Positions 35,521-45,140 of a DNA stretch of 64,000 nt are shown piece after piece. The notes beneath the pieces are model-generated. The model was not told the origin of the DNA, made no database searches, and saw only the letters and a list, made by a program, of their open reading frames with translations. The position numbers were made by a program, and so were the translations under genes. This stretch comes from JAAURB01 sp049649525 (lineage in GTDB: Bacteria > Cyanobacteriota > Cyanobacteriia > Cyanobacteriales > Microcoleaceae): positions 1 to 64,000 of the forward strand of contig JBARZE010000002.1 of assembly GCA_049649525.1 (NCBI GenBank), written 5' to 3'. Numbering within the stretch: the stretch's first letter is position 1; each line of letters begins with the position of its first letter.

Positions 35521-36693
35521 ATGGCAACATTGCTAGAACAGTTACGGCAATTCACCGTTGTGGTCGCCGATACTGGAGATATCAAGGCAATTCAAACTTT
35601 TGAACCCCAAGACGCAACCACTAACCCATCCTTGATTACCGCAGCAGCGCAAATGCCGGAATATCAAGAAATTGTCGATGATACCCTCAAACAGGCGCGT
35701 CAAGAATTAGGGTCTGATGCTGACGCAACGGATGTGGCAACCCTGGCCTTCAAACGGTTGGCAGTGGCATTTGGATTAAAAATTTTAGAAATTATTCCCG
35801 GCCGGGTTTCAACGGAGGTAGATGCCCGCTTATCCTATGATACAGAAGCCACTCTCACTCAAGCCAAAGAATTAATCGCTCAATATGAAGCAGCGGGTAT
35901 TTCTCGCGATCGCATTTTAATTAAAATTGCCTCGACTTGGGAAGGAATTAAAGCAGCAGAAACCCTCGAAAAAGAAGGGATTCATTGTAATTTAACTTTG
36001 TTGTTTGGTCTGCATCAGGCGATCGCTTGCGCTGAAGCGAAAGTCACGTTAATTTCCCCTTTTGTGGGTCGGATTTTAGACTGGTATAAAAAAGATACTG
36101 GACGCGAATCTTATCCGGCCGCAGAAGATCCGGGTGTTGAGTCTGTGACCCAGATTTATAACTATTATAAAAAGTTTGGCTACAATACTGAGGTGATGGG
36201 AGCTAGTTTTCGTAATATTGGAGAAATTACAGAATTAGCGGGTTGTGATTTACTGACGATTTCTCCTAAGTTTTTAGATGAGTTAAAGTCTACTGAAGCT
36301 GATTTACCGCGCCAGCTTGATCCTGAAAAAGCTAAGACAATGGAGATGGAAAAACTCTCTATTGATAAAGCTACATTCGATCAAATGCATCGCGAAGATC
36401 GGATGGCTTCTGATAAGTTAGAAGAAGGGATTAGAGGATTTTCTAAAGCCTTAGAAGCCTTAGAAAGTTTATTAGCAGATCGTCTCGCCCGTCTCGAAGG
36501 AGAAGATGTAGTGAATCATGCGGCAGACGATATTTTCCGCACCTATGATTTAGATGGGGATGGATTTATTACCCGCGAAGAATGGGCAGGAACTGATGCT
36601 GTATTTGATGCATTAGATGAAAATAAAGATGGTAAAATTACACCTCAAGAAATGTCAGCGGGTTTAGGGGCAGCCTTTCGGTTAGTCTCCTAA
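35521..36693 (+). CDS. tal: Transaldolase with C-terminal EF-hand pair
   Basis: Residues about 1-320 are a TalB-type transaldolase of the non-oxidative pentose phosphate pathway: TTNPSLITAA, ISRDRILIKIASTWEGIKAA with the Schiff-base Lys, and NLTLLFGLHQA. A C-terminal extension of about 55 residues has two calcium-binding EF loops, DLDGDGFITREE and DENKDGKITPQE, each with the expected acidic positions. Some cyanobacterial transaldolases carry this extension. Calcium control of the enzyme is therefore possible. ATG at 35521 is preferred over GTG at 35512. Confidence 0.95.
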   Translation: MATLLEQLRQFTVVVADTGDIKAIQTFEPQDATTNPSLITAAAQMPEYQEIVDDTLKQARQELGSDADATDVATLAFKRLAVAFGLKILEIIPGRVSTEVDARLSYDTEATLTQAKELIAQYEAAGISRDRILIKIASTWEGIKAAETLEKEGIHCNLTLLFGLHQAIACAEAKVTLISPFVGRILDWYKKDTGRESYPAAEDPGVESVTQIYNYYKKFGYNTEVMGASFRNIGEITELAGCDLLTISPKFLDELKSTEADLPRQLDPEKAKTMEMEKLSIDKATFDQMHREDRMASDKLEEGIRGFSKALEALESLLADRLARLEGEDVVNHAADDIFRTYDLDGDGFITREEWAGTDAVFDALDENKDGKITPQEMSAGLGAAFRLVS

Positions 36694-36719
36694 TTTTTAT
36701 CTAAATAACTAAGTTGATG

Positions 36720-36756
36720 GGGTATGGGTAATCTAAATCAATCATACCCTGTTTTA
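36720..36756 (+). terminator. Terminator after transaldolase
   Basis: GGGTATG (36720-36726) and CATACCC (36743-36749) form a seven-pair stem followed by TGTTTT. Confidence 0.65.
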
Positions 36757-36845
36757 TTGAATCTAAAAAGGTGTTAATATCAATATTTTATGAAGTAATT
36801 TTCTAAAGCTTATAACGTCTAAAAAATTAGATCTTTTAATTAATT

Positions 36846-39380
36846 ATGAATCAGGACAATTATAATCAACCTATTCAAATCGAAGACGATCGCACAGGGA
36901 TTGATGTTGAAACCCTCAAACGTGCCTTTGTAGATAACCTATTTTATATTCAGGGAAAGTTTCCCGAAATTGCTACAAAAAATGACTTTTATATGGCGTT
37001 AGCTTATACAGTGCGCGATCGCCTGCTGCGTCGATGGATTAATACGACTGAAACTTACCTCAAACAAAATGTTAAAGTAGTTTGTTATTTCTCCGCTGAA
37101 TATTTGTTAGGACCACACTTAGGAAATAACTTAATTAATTTAGGAATATTTGAACCGATTCGTCAAGCGGTAGAAGAATGTGGATTAAACTTACAAGAAT
37201 TAATAGAAATTGAAGAAGAACCGGGTTTGGGCAATGGGGGTTTAGGACGATTAGCTGCTTGTTATATGGATTCTATGGCAAGCTTAGAAATCCCTGCTGT
37301 GGGTTATGGAATTCGCTATGAATTTGGGATTTTTGATCAAGAAATTCGCAACGGTTGGCAAGCTGAAATTACTGATAAATGGTTAAGATATGGTAATCCT
37401 TGGGAAATTGCGAGAACTGAATCAACAGTTGAAGTCAAATTAGGCGGTTATACAGAGGGAGATTTCGACGAAAACGGGCGTTATCGGGTTAAATGGATAC
37501 CCGCACAAATGATTAAAGGTGTTCCTTATGATACCCCAATTTTAGGCTATCAAACCAATACTGCAAATACATTAAGGCTGTGGAAAGCAGAAGCCCCAGA
37601 ATCGTTTAACTTTCAAGCGTTTAATGTCGGAGATTATTATGGGGCAGTGAATGAAAAAACGGCTGTTGAAAATATTACAAAAGTTCTTTATCCCAATGAT
37701 GAACCAATTCAAGGTAAACAACTGCGTTTAAAACAACAATATTTCTTCGTTTCTTGCGCCTTGCAAGATATGATTCGGATTCATTTACGCCGGGGAAATA
37801 CTTTAGAAACATTTCCTGAAAAATATGCGGTTCAATTGAATGATACGCATCCGACAATTGGCATTGCTGAGTTAATGCGATTATTAATAGATGAACATGA
37901 TTTTGAATGGGATAAAGCGTGGGAAATTACTCAGAAAACCTTTGCTTATACGAATCATACTTTATTACCCGAAGCCTTAGAAAAATGGTCTGTTGATTTA
38001 TTGGATTTTATCTTGCCGCGCCATTTAGAAATTATCTATGAAATTAATAGTCGTTTCCTTCAGCAAATGCGAGAAAAATATCCAGATGATCATGATAAAT
38101 TGTCTCGTTTATCTTTAGTGGATGAAGCCGCCGGGAAATCTGTTCGTATGGCAAATTTAGCTTGTGTCGGGAGTCATGCAATTAATGGGGTGGCGAAGCT
38201 ACATACAGAACTTTTGAAACAACATACTTTACATGATTTTGATCAACTTTACCCCAATAAATTTAGTAATATAACAAACGGTGTTACGCCGCGACGTTGG
38301 ATGGTTTTATCAAATCCATCATTAACAGAATTAATTACTGCTAAAATTGGCAATAATTGGATTAAAAATTTAGAGAATTTATCTCAACTTGAATCATTTG
38401 TAAATGATGGTAACTTTCAGCAAGCTTGGCGAAAGGTTAAAAATCAAGCAAAAAACAATTTAGTTCAGCGGATTAAACAGCGATGTGGCATTACAGTTAA
38501 TCCTCAGACAATGTTTGATATTCAAGTCAAAAGAATTCATGAATATAAACGTCAACATCTCAGTGTTTTGCATATTATAACCCTGTATAACCGGATTAAA
38601 CAGAATCCTAATATTGATATTATTCCTCGGACATTTATCTTTGCGGGAAAAGCTGCACCGGGTTATTATATGGCGAAATTAGTCATAAAATTAATTACCT
38701 CTGTTGCAGAAGTGATAAACAATGATTCTGATATTCGCGATCGCCTCAAAGTTGTTTTTATTCCAGATTATAATGTCAAAAATTCTCAGTCTATTTATCC
38801 TGCTGCTGACTTATCAGAACAAATTTCAACCGCAGGAAAAGAAGCATCTGGCACTGGAAATATGAAATTTTCTCTCAATGGTGCATTGACAATTGGCACA
38901 TTAGACGGGGCAAATGTCGAAATTCGTGAACAGGTTGGGGCGGAAAACTTCTTCCTATTTGGCTTAACCGCAGCAGAAGTAGAACAGAAAAAAAATCAGG
39001 GTTATAATCCCAGATATTATTATTGTTCTAATGAAGCCTTAAAACAAGCCATCGATCAAATTGCTTCTGGATATTTTTCTAACGGAGATACCGATTTATT
39101 TAAAGCATTAATAGACTCATTATTGTATCATGATGAATATCTAATTTTAGCAGATTATCAAGCTTATATTGATTGTCAAGAGCGGGTGAGTCAAGTGTAT
39201 CGAAATCAGGAGAATTGGACAAAGATGTCGATTCTAAACACTGCGCGAATGGGATATTTTTCGAGCGATCGCGCTATCCGAGAATACTGTGAGGAGATCT
39301 GGGATATTCAACCGATTTCTATTGAATTAGAAAACTATATTCAAGCTAAAGCGGGTTTTAAACTGGATTTATCGACGTAA
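36846..39380 (+). CDS. glgP: Glycogen phosphorylase
   Basis: GlgP releases glucose-1-phosphate from glycogen, feeding central metabolism in the dark. The 844-residue length is usual. The N-terminal substrate motif EPGLGNGGLGRLAACYMDS and the pyridoxal-phosphate site EASGTGNMKFSLNGALTIGT with its Schiff-base Lys are intact. It follows the transaldolase gene on the same strand but has a terminator between, so it is probably its own unit. Its last 12 bases overlap the end of the convergent PHP gene. Confidence 0.97.
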   Translation: MNQDNYNQPIQIEDDRTGIDVETLKRAFVDNLFYIQGKFPEIATKNDFYMALAYTVRDRLLRRWINTTETYLKQNVKVVCYFSAEYLLGPHLGNNLINLGIFEPIRQAVEECGLNLQELIEIEEEPGLGNGGLGRLAACYMDSMASLEIPAVGYGIRYEFGIFDQEIRNGWQAEITDKWLRYGNPWEIARTESTVEVKLGGYTEGDFDENGRYRVKWIPAQMIKGVPYDTPILGYQTNTANTLRLWKAEAPESFNFQAFNVGDYYGAVNEKTAVENITKVLYPNDEPIQGKQLRLKQQYFFVSCALQDMIRIHLRRGNTLETFPEKYAVQLNDTHPTIGIAELMRLLIDEHDFEWDKAWEITQKTFAYTNHTLLPEALEKWSVDLLDFILPRHLEIIYEINSRFLQQMREKYPDDHDKLSRLSLVDEAAGKSVRMANLACVGSHAINGVAKLHTELLKQHTLHDFDQLYPNKFSNITNGVTPRRWMVLSNPSLTELITAKIGNNWIKNLENLSQLESFVNDGNFQQAWRKVKNQAKNNLVQRIKQRCGITVNPQTMFDIQVKRIHEYKRQHLSVLHIITLYNRIKQNPNIDIIPRTFIFAGKAAPGYYMAKLVIKLITSVAEVINNDSDIRDRLKVVFIPDYNVKNSQSIYPAADLSEQISTAGKEASGTGNMKFSLNGALTIGTLDGANVEIREQVGAENFFLFGLTAAEVEQKKNQGYNPRYYYCSNEALKQAIDQIASGYFSNGDTDLFKALIDSLLYHDEYLILADYQAYIDCQERVSQVYRNQENWTKMSILNTARMGYFSSDRAIREYCEEIWDIQPISIELENYIQAKAGFKLDLST

Positions 39381-40139
39381 CAACAAATTAGTACCGTGAG
39401 TATCTGTACCACAAGTTTTGATAAGTCCGTAAGTTTGAGAAAGTGTTTCAACCTCTTCTGTCGTTTCAGGAGTGGGTAACCAAGGATCTGTGGCACGGTA
39501 ATTATAATAAACTTCAACACCATCAATCCCTAAACGAGCAGCTTCAGGAATGAGTTGATGGGCTGCACGGCGATATCGTGCCGGGTGAGCTAATACTGCT
39601 AAACCCCCTGCCTTCTGAATGGCAGCAATCACGTTTTGAGCTTGATAATCACTTCCCGTGACTACCTGATGTCGTAGATAAGGCTTTAAACAGCTTGCAG
39701 TCGGATCAAAAGCATAGCCCAGAATATGAACCTCTGTATTTAATAATTTGGCGTTAATTTCAATTCCTGTCCAAAGAATCGGTGCTTTTGTATTATTCTC
39801 AGACTGACTCGCTTTCCAACTATCGAGGCACTTTTGAGCTTCGTGATATCCTTTTGTGGTGTGGTGATCGGTAATAGCGAGTCCGCTTAAACCAATGGCT
39901 AACGCTTGCTCAATAATCTCAGAGGGTTGGAGTTTTCCATCTGATTTTACCGTATGCATGTGGAAGTTATAGGAACCGGGGCAGCTTTGAGCATTAACTG
40001 TTTGCAGGATATGACGCAGTAGAAAATGATTTTGAGCAATAGGCAGCTTCGAGCCGTTCTCCTCAACTCTAAGGAGATCATCAGTGTACCCAGCGTAGTG
40101 TAAAGTTTCCTGAGAAGTTGAGGAAAGATTGACCGACAT
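39369..40139 (-). CDS. PHP-domain metal-dependent phosphoesterase
   Basis: The 256-residue protein has a PHP fold with the metal-binding motifs NFHMHTVKSDG, LAITDHHTTKGY and VLAHPARYR, and C-terminal GTDTHGTN. It resembles the TrpH/YciV group, which includes 3',5'-nucleoside bisphosphate phosphatases and RNases acting on 5' ends. The N-terminal 40 residues are variable. Its stop codon overlaps the convergent glgP end. Confidence 0.85.
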   Translation of the reverse strand: MSVNLSSTSQETLHYAGYTDDLLRVEENGSKLPIAQNHFLLRHILQTVNAQSCPGSYNFHMHTVKSDGKLQPSEIIEQALAIGLSGLAITDHHTTKGYHEAQKCLDSWKASQSENNTKAPILWTGIEINAKLLNTEVHILGYAFDPTASCLKPYLRHQVVTGSDYQAQNVIAAIQKAGGLAVLAHPARYRRAAHQLIPEAARLGIDGVEVYYNYRATDPWLPTPETTEEVETLSQTYGLIKTCGTDTHGTNLLLRR

Positions 40140-40364
40140 AATTGTTAATTCGGTTTGTCTTAATAAATTGTTACTTCATCTACTGTATCTAATTTATCCA
40201 GTTAGTGTCAGGCAATCTGAGTAAATTAGTGAAAATTTTAGATTAAAACTAATTATATTAGGATGTAACGCTTCGCGCGCGGCGACCGGGAAACAGCAGA
40301 CTGTCAAAAGCTTAACGCCGGATATAGAAATATTTTAAACGTTGTGCTACTGATTTTATCATCA
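40140..40364. other. Region between PHP gene and hetZ-like stop
   Basis: An AT-rich half is followed by an unusually GC-rich block near 40270-40320 containing CCGGGAAACAG. A GGAAACA loop motif is known in Yfr2-type cyanobacterial RNAs, but only one is present here, so I do not call an RNA gene. Confidence 0.25.
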
Positions 40365-40475
40365 GCATAGGACCCGGATGAACATGGTTAATCCAGAGGA
40401 TGAATAGCCAGGTAGATAAGGTCGGCACCCGGTAACAAGAATGTCACCATGTTCTGATCTACCCGAATCCTATGC
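40365..40475. repeat. Imperfect inverted repeat over the hetZ-like stop
   Basis: GCATAGGA (40365-40372) pairs with TCCTATGC (40468-40475), and AACATGGT (40381-40388) pairs with ACCATGTT (40446-40453). A third pair, GGTAGAT (40411-40417) with ATCTACC (40457-40463), interleaves with the second, so two folds compete. The right arm includes the stop codon of the hetZ-like gene. It may be a terminator or a structured 3' RNA. Confidence 0.45.
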
Positions 40476-41696
40476 TTGTTGAGTATTGCGTTGAGCCGAA
40501 GCCGACTCAAGCAGTTTCGCCCATCGTTTCTGAGCTTGCTTGGGGGTACACTTCAACGCTTTAGCAATGTCTTTGTCACTATGTTGTGTTTGTTTGAGCT
40601 GTAACAACGTTTTTTCCGACTCAGACAGTTGCCCGTAGAATTGTTCCCATTGGTTAGCGCTCATGCCGAGTTTTTGGTCTAAATCAGCTCCTAACCACTG
40701 ATGAACTAATTTCCATTGGCTAGAACGAGAGAACTTTTCGACATGATACTTAAACCGTTGTTGTAGATAGTCCCGCTGACGAGTGGTTAAATCCAAAGCT
40801 TGGTCAATATCACAAGCTTGTAGATCTTGCATTTTCAACTCAAGATACTTCACACAATCTAGTTGTCCTTGATCCTCGAGATAGCGCTTTAACTCTACAA
40901 TAACGCGATCGCGCAATACCGCTTCGGCTGGATCGACGGCTTCAGATACCATCTGTTCGCGTACTTGTTGCATCACGTAAGAGCGACTTTGGGCTTCAGC
41001 TTCCTCTGTTTTTGCCCCTTCAACCGCCATCTCGATATCAATTGAAGTTTCTGGAGGTTGACCCTTAGCAAAGCTTTGAGCGCGTAATACAATCAAACGT
41101 TGACGGTTACGACCGGGTAAACCAATTTGCCGTTTAGCATACTGTTCTGTGAACGCCATGTATTCAGACAGTTCTAAACGAGTGCGGGGAGTGTAATCTT
41201 CTACGACTTCATGTTCCCGACGAAACGCTCGTAACGATTCAATATAGAACGCTTGCAGAAAGTCTTCAATTAAGTTGTAACGAGCTTGGAAGCTTAACTG
41301 AGCTTCAAAATAAGCAATGTGACGGTAGACCATTGCCGCTAAGCTAGAGTGCAGCTCAACGCGACCTTGTTTAGAACCGAGTTTGTAGTATTGTAAGCAC
41401 TTCTGTAAACGATGACGACCTAAGTTGAGTTGCCAGGTTTGGATTTCACCGGAGTTTTGAATACGATTACTTTTTTCACAAATGCGTTCAACTTCTAAAG
41501 CAATTCGCAGCATCACTGTTTTGGCGCTCGCGGGTTTTGTCTTTAAGCTGGTGTGGAGTTCGTGCCGGAGAATATCAGTTAACGCTTGTACATCCATCTC
41601 AACCGCAGGGTTTAAGGGCAGAACTGCAGGGGTGATATCAGGAGTCGCGTAAGGGGTTGGGGTAACAGAGTTTAAAGATTTAGTATTCACAAACAT
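40470..41696 (-). CDS. hetZ: HetZ-like differentiation regulator
   Basis: The 408-residue protein resembles HetZ, a DNA-binding regulator downstream of HetR in heterocyst formation. Recognisable blocks are LARHRLQ-type GRHRLQKCLQYYKLGSKQGR, VELHSSLAAMVYRHI, LIEDFLQAFYIESLRAFRRE and LTTRQRDYLQQRFKYHVEKF. A helix-turn-helix-like C-terminus (TQHSDKDIAKALKCTPKQAQKRW in part) follows. No signal or membrane segment is seen. Cyanobacteria also have HetZ-related paralogues, so orthology is not certain. In Nostoc, patU genes follow hetZ; none is visible here. Confidence 0.72.
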   Translation of the reverse strand: MFVNTKSLNSVTPTPYATPDITPAVLPLNPAVEMDVQALTDILRHELHTSLKTKPASAKTVMLRIALEVERICEKSNRIQNSGEIQTWQLNLGRHRLQKCLQYYKLGSKQGRVELHSSLAAMVYRHIAYFEAQLSFQARYNLIEDFLQAFYIESLRAFRREHEVVEDYTPRTRLELSEYMAFTEQYAKRQIGLPGRNRQRLIVLRAQSFAKGQPPETSIDIEMAVEGAKTEEAEAQSRSYVMQQVREQMVSEAVDPAEAVLRDRVIVELKRYLEDQGQLDCVKYLELKMQDLQACDIDQALDLTTRQRDYLQQRFKYHVEKFSRSSQWKLVHQWLGADLDQKLGMSANQWEQFYGQLSESEKTLLQLKQTQHSDKDIAKALKCTPKQAQKRWAKLLESASAQRNTQQA

Positions 41697-42134
41697 TTTT
41701 TTTTACCTTGGGTAATGCACCGTTAGAGACGCGCATGAGTAAACCGGATTGACTGATTGTTCCTGATTCAACTCTCTTCACTTTGAATAGTAGAGGCAGC
41801 AAGATAACGACTGTGACGGTAATGTTGCACCCTTTGAATCGGCTTGGGTTCTGTTATGATCACTTCGTATTTTCTGGCCTTATGCACGCGCTGCTGATCA
41901 CCCTGAAATTCTGATTATGCCTGCATTTAGCGGCTTTTTACGGTTCTGTAGATGGCACTGAATAATAAAAGTAGTTGAGTAGACAATTCGTCAATTGGTT
42001 GAATCGATGCTGTTAACAGTGATTGATGAGCATTTTCGATGGGTGGTTTGGGTTAATCGTTACAGGTTGGCTTTTTTTGTGCAGTTAGCAGTAATCTGCT
42101 TTGTGCGGTTTCAATCTAACAAGTCAGTTTGATC
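41697..42134. other. Upstream region of the hetZ-like gene
   Basis: About 440 bases. I looked for a GAGGGG-N5-CCCCTC palindrome like those at the RNA array and found none. No small gene is supported. Confidence 0.4.
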
Positions 42135-42389
42135 TCACTGAAGAGTTTCAAATCGATAAGCAGGCGGAGATGCTGGGATAGATTGAATTTGCATCGCTTT
42201 AGTCATGATCAACACAGTGAGAATAGCGATCGCCCAATACAATAGATTTGGGGAAGTTTGGGTCGCTTTGGTGCGACTCGGTGCTGGAAAGTATTGATGA
42301 CAAGTGATACAAAATTTGTGTTGGGGTCGAGCCGGATGAGCTGTTATAAAACAAGCCGGTTGACCTAAACTGTTCCGTGGGCAAGTCAT
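42135..42389 (-). CDS. Small zinc-ribbon-like membrane protein
   Basis: This 84-residue protein begins MTCPRNSLGQPACF and has a second CxxC in HKFCITCHQYF, so four Cys could bind one metal ion. A transmembrane helix follows (about 48-65, LLYWAIAILTVLIMTKAM). The order zinc ribbon then single helix is common in small cyanobacterial membrane proteins, often fused to larger domains. I do not recognise a named family. Confidence 0.55.
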   Translation of the reverse strand: MTCPRNSLGQPACFITAHPARPQHKFCITCHQYFPAPSRTKATQTSPNLLYWAIAILTVLIMTKAMQIQSIPASPPAYRFETLQ

Positions 42390-42727
42390 AAGTGATTGAG
42401 TTCAAAATAACCATCCTGTTACGATCTACGTTAAAACCTTTCTTTCAATAATGCACTAAACTTTTTGACCGAATTGATTGCATAATTTCACACAGTTACA
42501 TTGCCGAAATCTGCAAAGTTTTTTGCTGAAAATTACATCTTTTATCTTCCGATAGAATGACAATACTCAAAACAATCTAGGTTAGCTCAGTTATACTTTA
42601 AAGCTAGCCTATGAGACTATTTATTTAACTAAATAAAAATGGGTAGCGACACCTGATATAATTTCTTATTATAAGAGCTGGCCTGATGATTCAGCCACTA
42701 TTTCTCTTTGAAATGAGAAAGTGATCT
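42390..42727. other. Intergenic region
   Basis: About 340 AT-rich bases with no ORF of coding character and no hairpin that stands out. Confidence 0.35.
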
Positions 42728-42934
42728 TTAGAATGAGTTGGGCAAAATGTCTGCTGGTTCAAATGGGTAAAGACTACCGGAGCGCCCGCCTCTATCATAA
42801 GGAGGCCTTTGATCGCCTGGGGGAGTATATCCGAATATCAGAATTGGACAAGCAGCTAATACTAGCGCCATCATGGGTTGAATCACTCTAGATTGATGCT
42901 CTCTTTTGTAGAAATCTTTGATGTTCAGTTTCAT
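42728..42934 (-). CDS. Short secreted protein, DUF928-like remnant
   Basis: The 68-residue product has a hydrophobic segment (about 20-36, MMALVLAACPILIFGY) followed by TPPGDQRPPYDRGGRSG. DUF928 proteins, often encoded beside CHASE2 proteins in cyanobacteria, start their mature part with a similar Pro/Gly/Arg stretch. The CHASE2 kinase gene at 43227 fits that context. A full DUF928 is much longer, so this may be a truncated relative or a small gene in its own right. Confidence 0.4.
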   Translation of the reverse strand: MKLNIKDFYKREHQSRVIQPMMALVLAACPILIFGYTPPGDQRPPYDRGGRSGSLYPFEPADILPNSF

Positions 42935-43226
42935 GATTTAATTCATCTCCTTTGTAAATTAATTGTGGGTTTTGCGGTAGGATAAAATCCATCTATTCTA
43001 GATAGATATATAGATTGTTAGTTTGTTCCTTCTTGATTAGAAGTCACTGAAACTTCAAGAAGCGGCTTGTTGTTTAGAGGTTAATTTTGTAAGGACAAGT
43101 AGAGCAACCCTGCTACAATTGATGAGCTTACCCTGACTGACTAAACCTATCCTTTCTTTCATTGTATAACCTTTATCTTCAGAATGATTAAATCTATTAT
43201 TTTTTTTAACTTTAAAAATAAATTAA

Positions 43227-45116
43227 TTACGCTGAAGATATCATTAACGGCCAGCTTAATTCACAAAGTGTTCCTTTAGGAGAAAGAGATTCTCTCTTAA
43301 ATTTCCCCTTCAAGCGAGTCTTAAGATTAAGAACTTGTTTTGTTCCCTGACCTTTAAGGGCTGAATGAATTCCTGGCCCGTTATCGGTGACGCACAAAGT
43401 ATACCAACCCTGACATTGCTGACCTGTAGCACTGACACGAGTCACGCCTGTAGCATGTTTCCCCACATTACACAACGCCTCTTCTAAAAAGCGACACAGT
43501 CCGCGTTTGTCATCCAAGCTTAACTGTTCTTCCTCAATGACATCAAACTGACGAATTCTGACTTTCAATGTTTTGAAACCCGGTAAGTCTCGTTCTAAAG
43601 TACTGCTATACACTTGGTAAAACAGCTCATGAATGGGGGATTTGAGATCTAACGTCAGCTTACTACTGAGGTATAAACTTTCTTCACGAGAGAGGGCTTC
43701 TTGTTTTAATCGTTCACCAACGGCACGAATTTCTTGATTTAGCTCGTCTAATCCTCTCAGTAACTGAGGGGTCTGGATTTGACCATCTTGTACCTGTCTC
43801 AGTAAACTGGCGAGGGTCTGTAGAGGTCCATTATGAATCACATCAAAGGTGCGTTCAATGGTTTGTTGGCGCTCATTGAGTCTTGATCGTAACGCTTGGT
43901 CGTAGGCTTTGAAGGCAATACAAGCTAAATCTCCCAGCACTAAGGCCAATAAGGGAGGAATAATCGGAATCCACCAGCCCCACATCAGCAGAATTCTACT
44001 GATTCCCAGCAAACCTAAACTGGCCAGTATCAGTTCTGAAAAATGCTGAATAGGTGAGCGCTGCCGCCGATAACTGAGGTAAATGCTGACTCCTGCCCAC
44101 ACGATAATCCAGAGGTATTCTGCTAGATCACACCAACTTTTGAGTAAGGGTCGTCCATCCAATACCGCGCTAATAATCTGGCTAACAGCATGGGCTTGAA
44201 ACTCAACCCCGTTAATCGTTTGGTTGGGAGGATCAGTTTCAGAAAGGGCAAACACTTTAACCGGGCCGTCAAAATTAGGATCGGTAACTCCAATAATGAT
44301 GATGCGATCGCGTAGCCAGTCTGGATCAAAATTATTAGTTTTGAGATCTTGCAACGACAACATCCGAAAAGATCGGCGATTACTTCTGTAATTCACCAAT
44401 ACCTGCACCCCGCCGGAATCCATACCCACATAACCGCCTGAGTTGGCTTGTAGGCGAGGTAACTCAATTGAACCTAAGGCTTCTTTTTCTGAGTAGAAGC
44501 GCATGGCGTTTTCATCTCGCAAACCATTCCCCAGAGCAAAGCCTTGTTGCTTCAGGTAAACATCGGCTAAGCGTAATGACAGAGAAAATTTATATCCATC
44601 AGAAGTGGGAATACCGAGATATTGTCGTCTGACACTCAAATCCGCATCCAAGGGATAATCATCAAATCCCACTTGACTGGAGGCTAATCCGTCAGGGGGT
44701 AACACTAAGGGAGGAAGGACTGATTCAATTGCAATCAGATTTTCATTGGTTTCAAATGCTGCCTCTAGCTGCTCATGACCCGGCTCAACAGGCAGTTCAC
44801 GGTCAATATTTAAACCAATCACGGCTGGATTATACTGCTGCAAAAGCCCTAAGAGTTGAGCAATGTCCTCGTCTGGTATGGGATAACTTCCCATCGTTTC
44901 GACATCGGCACGATCGATTCCGATAATGACAATCCGTTCGTCTATGGGTTCGGTGGGTCGCCATCGTAAGAATAGATCGAGAGTCCTCAACTCCACGATC
45001 TGCAACAGTCCTGTGAGTCGAGCACATATAACCAGTCCAATCATTAATAATCCGGGTAGCACACCTATCCCCGGAACAGCGCTTTTTTCCAGTTGACACC
45101 AGATACGGCGATGCAT
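43227..45116 (-). CDS. CHASE2-domain sensor histidine kinase
   Basis: This 629-residue sensor has an N-terminal membrane helix, an extracytoplasmic CHASE2 domain (about 45-325, with RIVIIGIDRADVETMG and DRIIIIGVTDPNFD), three transmembrane helices (about 332-402) and a cytoplasmic kinase. The phosphoacceptor helix has FDVIHNGPLQTLASLL (His428), NarL-type. The ATPase domain has EEALCNVGKHATG as N box and VTDNGPGI as G box. It lies 24 bases downstream of the response-regulator gene and should form a two-component pair with it. The stimulus is unknown. Confidence 0.92.
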   Translation of the reverse strand: MHRRIWCQLEKSAVPGIGVLPGLLMIGLVICARLTGLLQIVELRTLDLFLRWRPTEPIDERIVIIGIDRADVETMGSYPIPDEDIAQLLGLLQQYNPAVIGLNIDRELPVEPGHEQLEAAFETNENLIAIESVLPPLVLPPDGLASSQVGFDDYPLDADLSVRRQYLGIPTSDGYKFSLSLRLADVYLKQQGFALGNGLRDENAMRFYSEKEALGSIELPRLQANSGGYVGMDSGGVQVLVNYRSNRRSFRMLSLQDLKTNNFDPDWLRDRIIIIGVTDPNFDGPVKVFALSETDPPNQTINGVEFQAHAVSQIISAVLDGRPLLKSWCDLAEYLWIIVWAGVSIYLSYRRQRSPIQHFSELILASLGLLGISRILLMWGWWIPIIPPLLALVLGDLACIAFKAYDQALRSRLNERQQTIERTFDVIHNGPLQTLASLLRQVQDGQIQTPQLLRGLDELNQEIRAVGERLKQEALSREESLYLSSKLTLDLKSPIHELFYQVYSSTLERDLPGFKTLKVRIRQFDVIEEEQLSLDDKRGLCRFLEEALCNVGKHATGVTRVSATGQQCQGWYTLCVTDNGPGIHSALKGQGTKQVLNLKTRLKGKFKRESLSPKGTLCELSWPLMISSA

Positions 45117-45140
45117 ATCTTCTTCCCCAGATTCAATTCA

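Noticed and set aside
40270..40320. Yfr2-type RNA between the PHP gene and the hetZ-like gene
   Set aside because: Only one GGAAACA-like motif and no convincing promoter or terminator pair.
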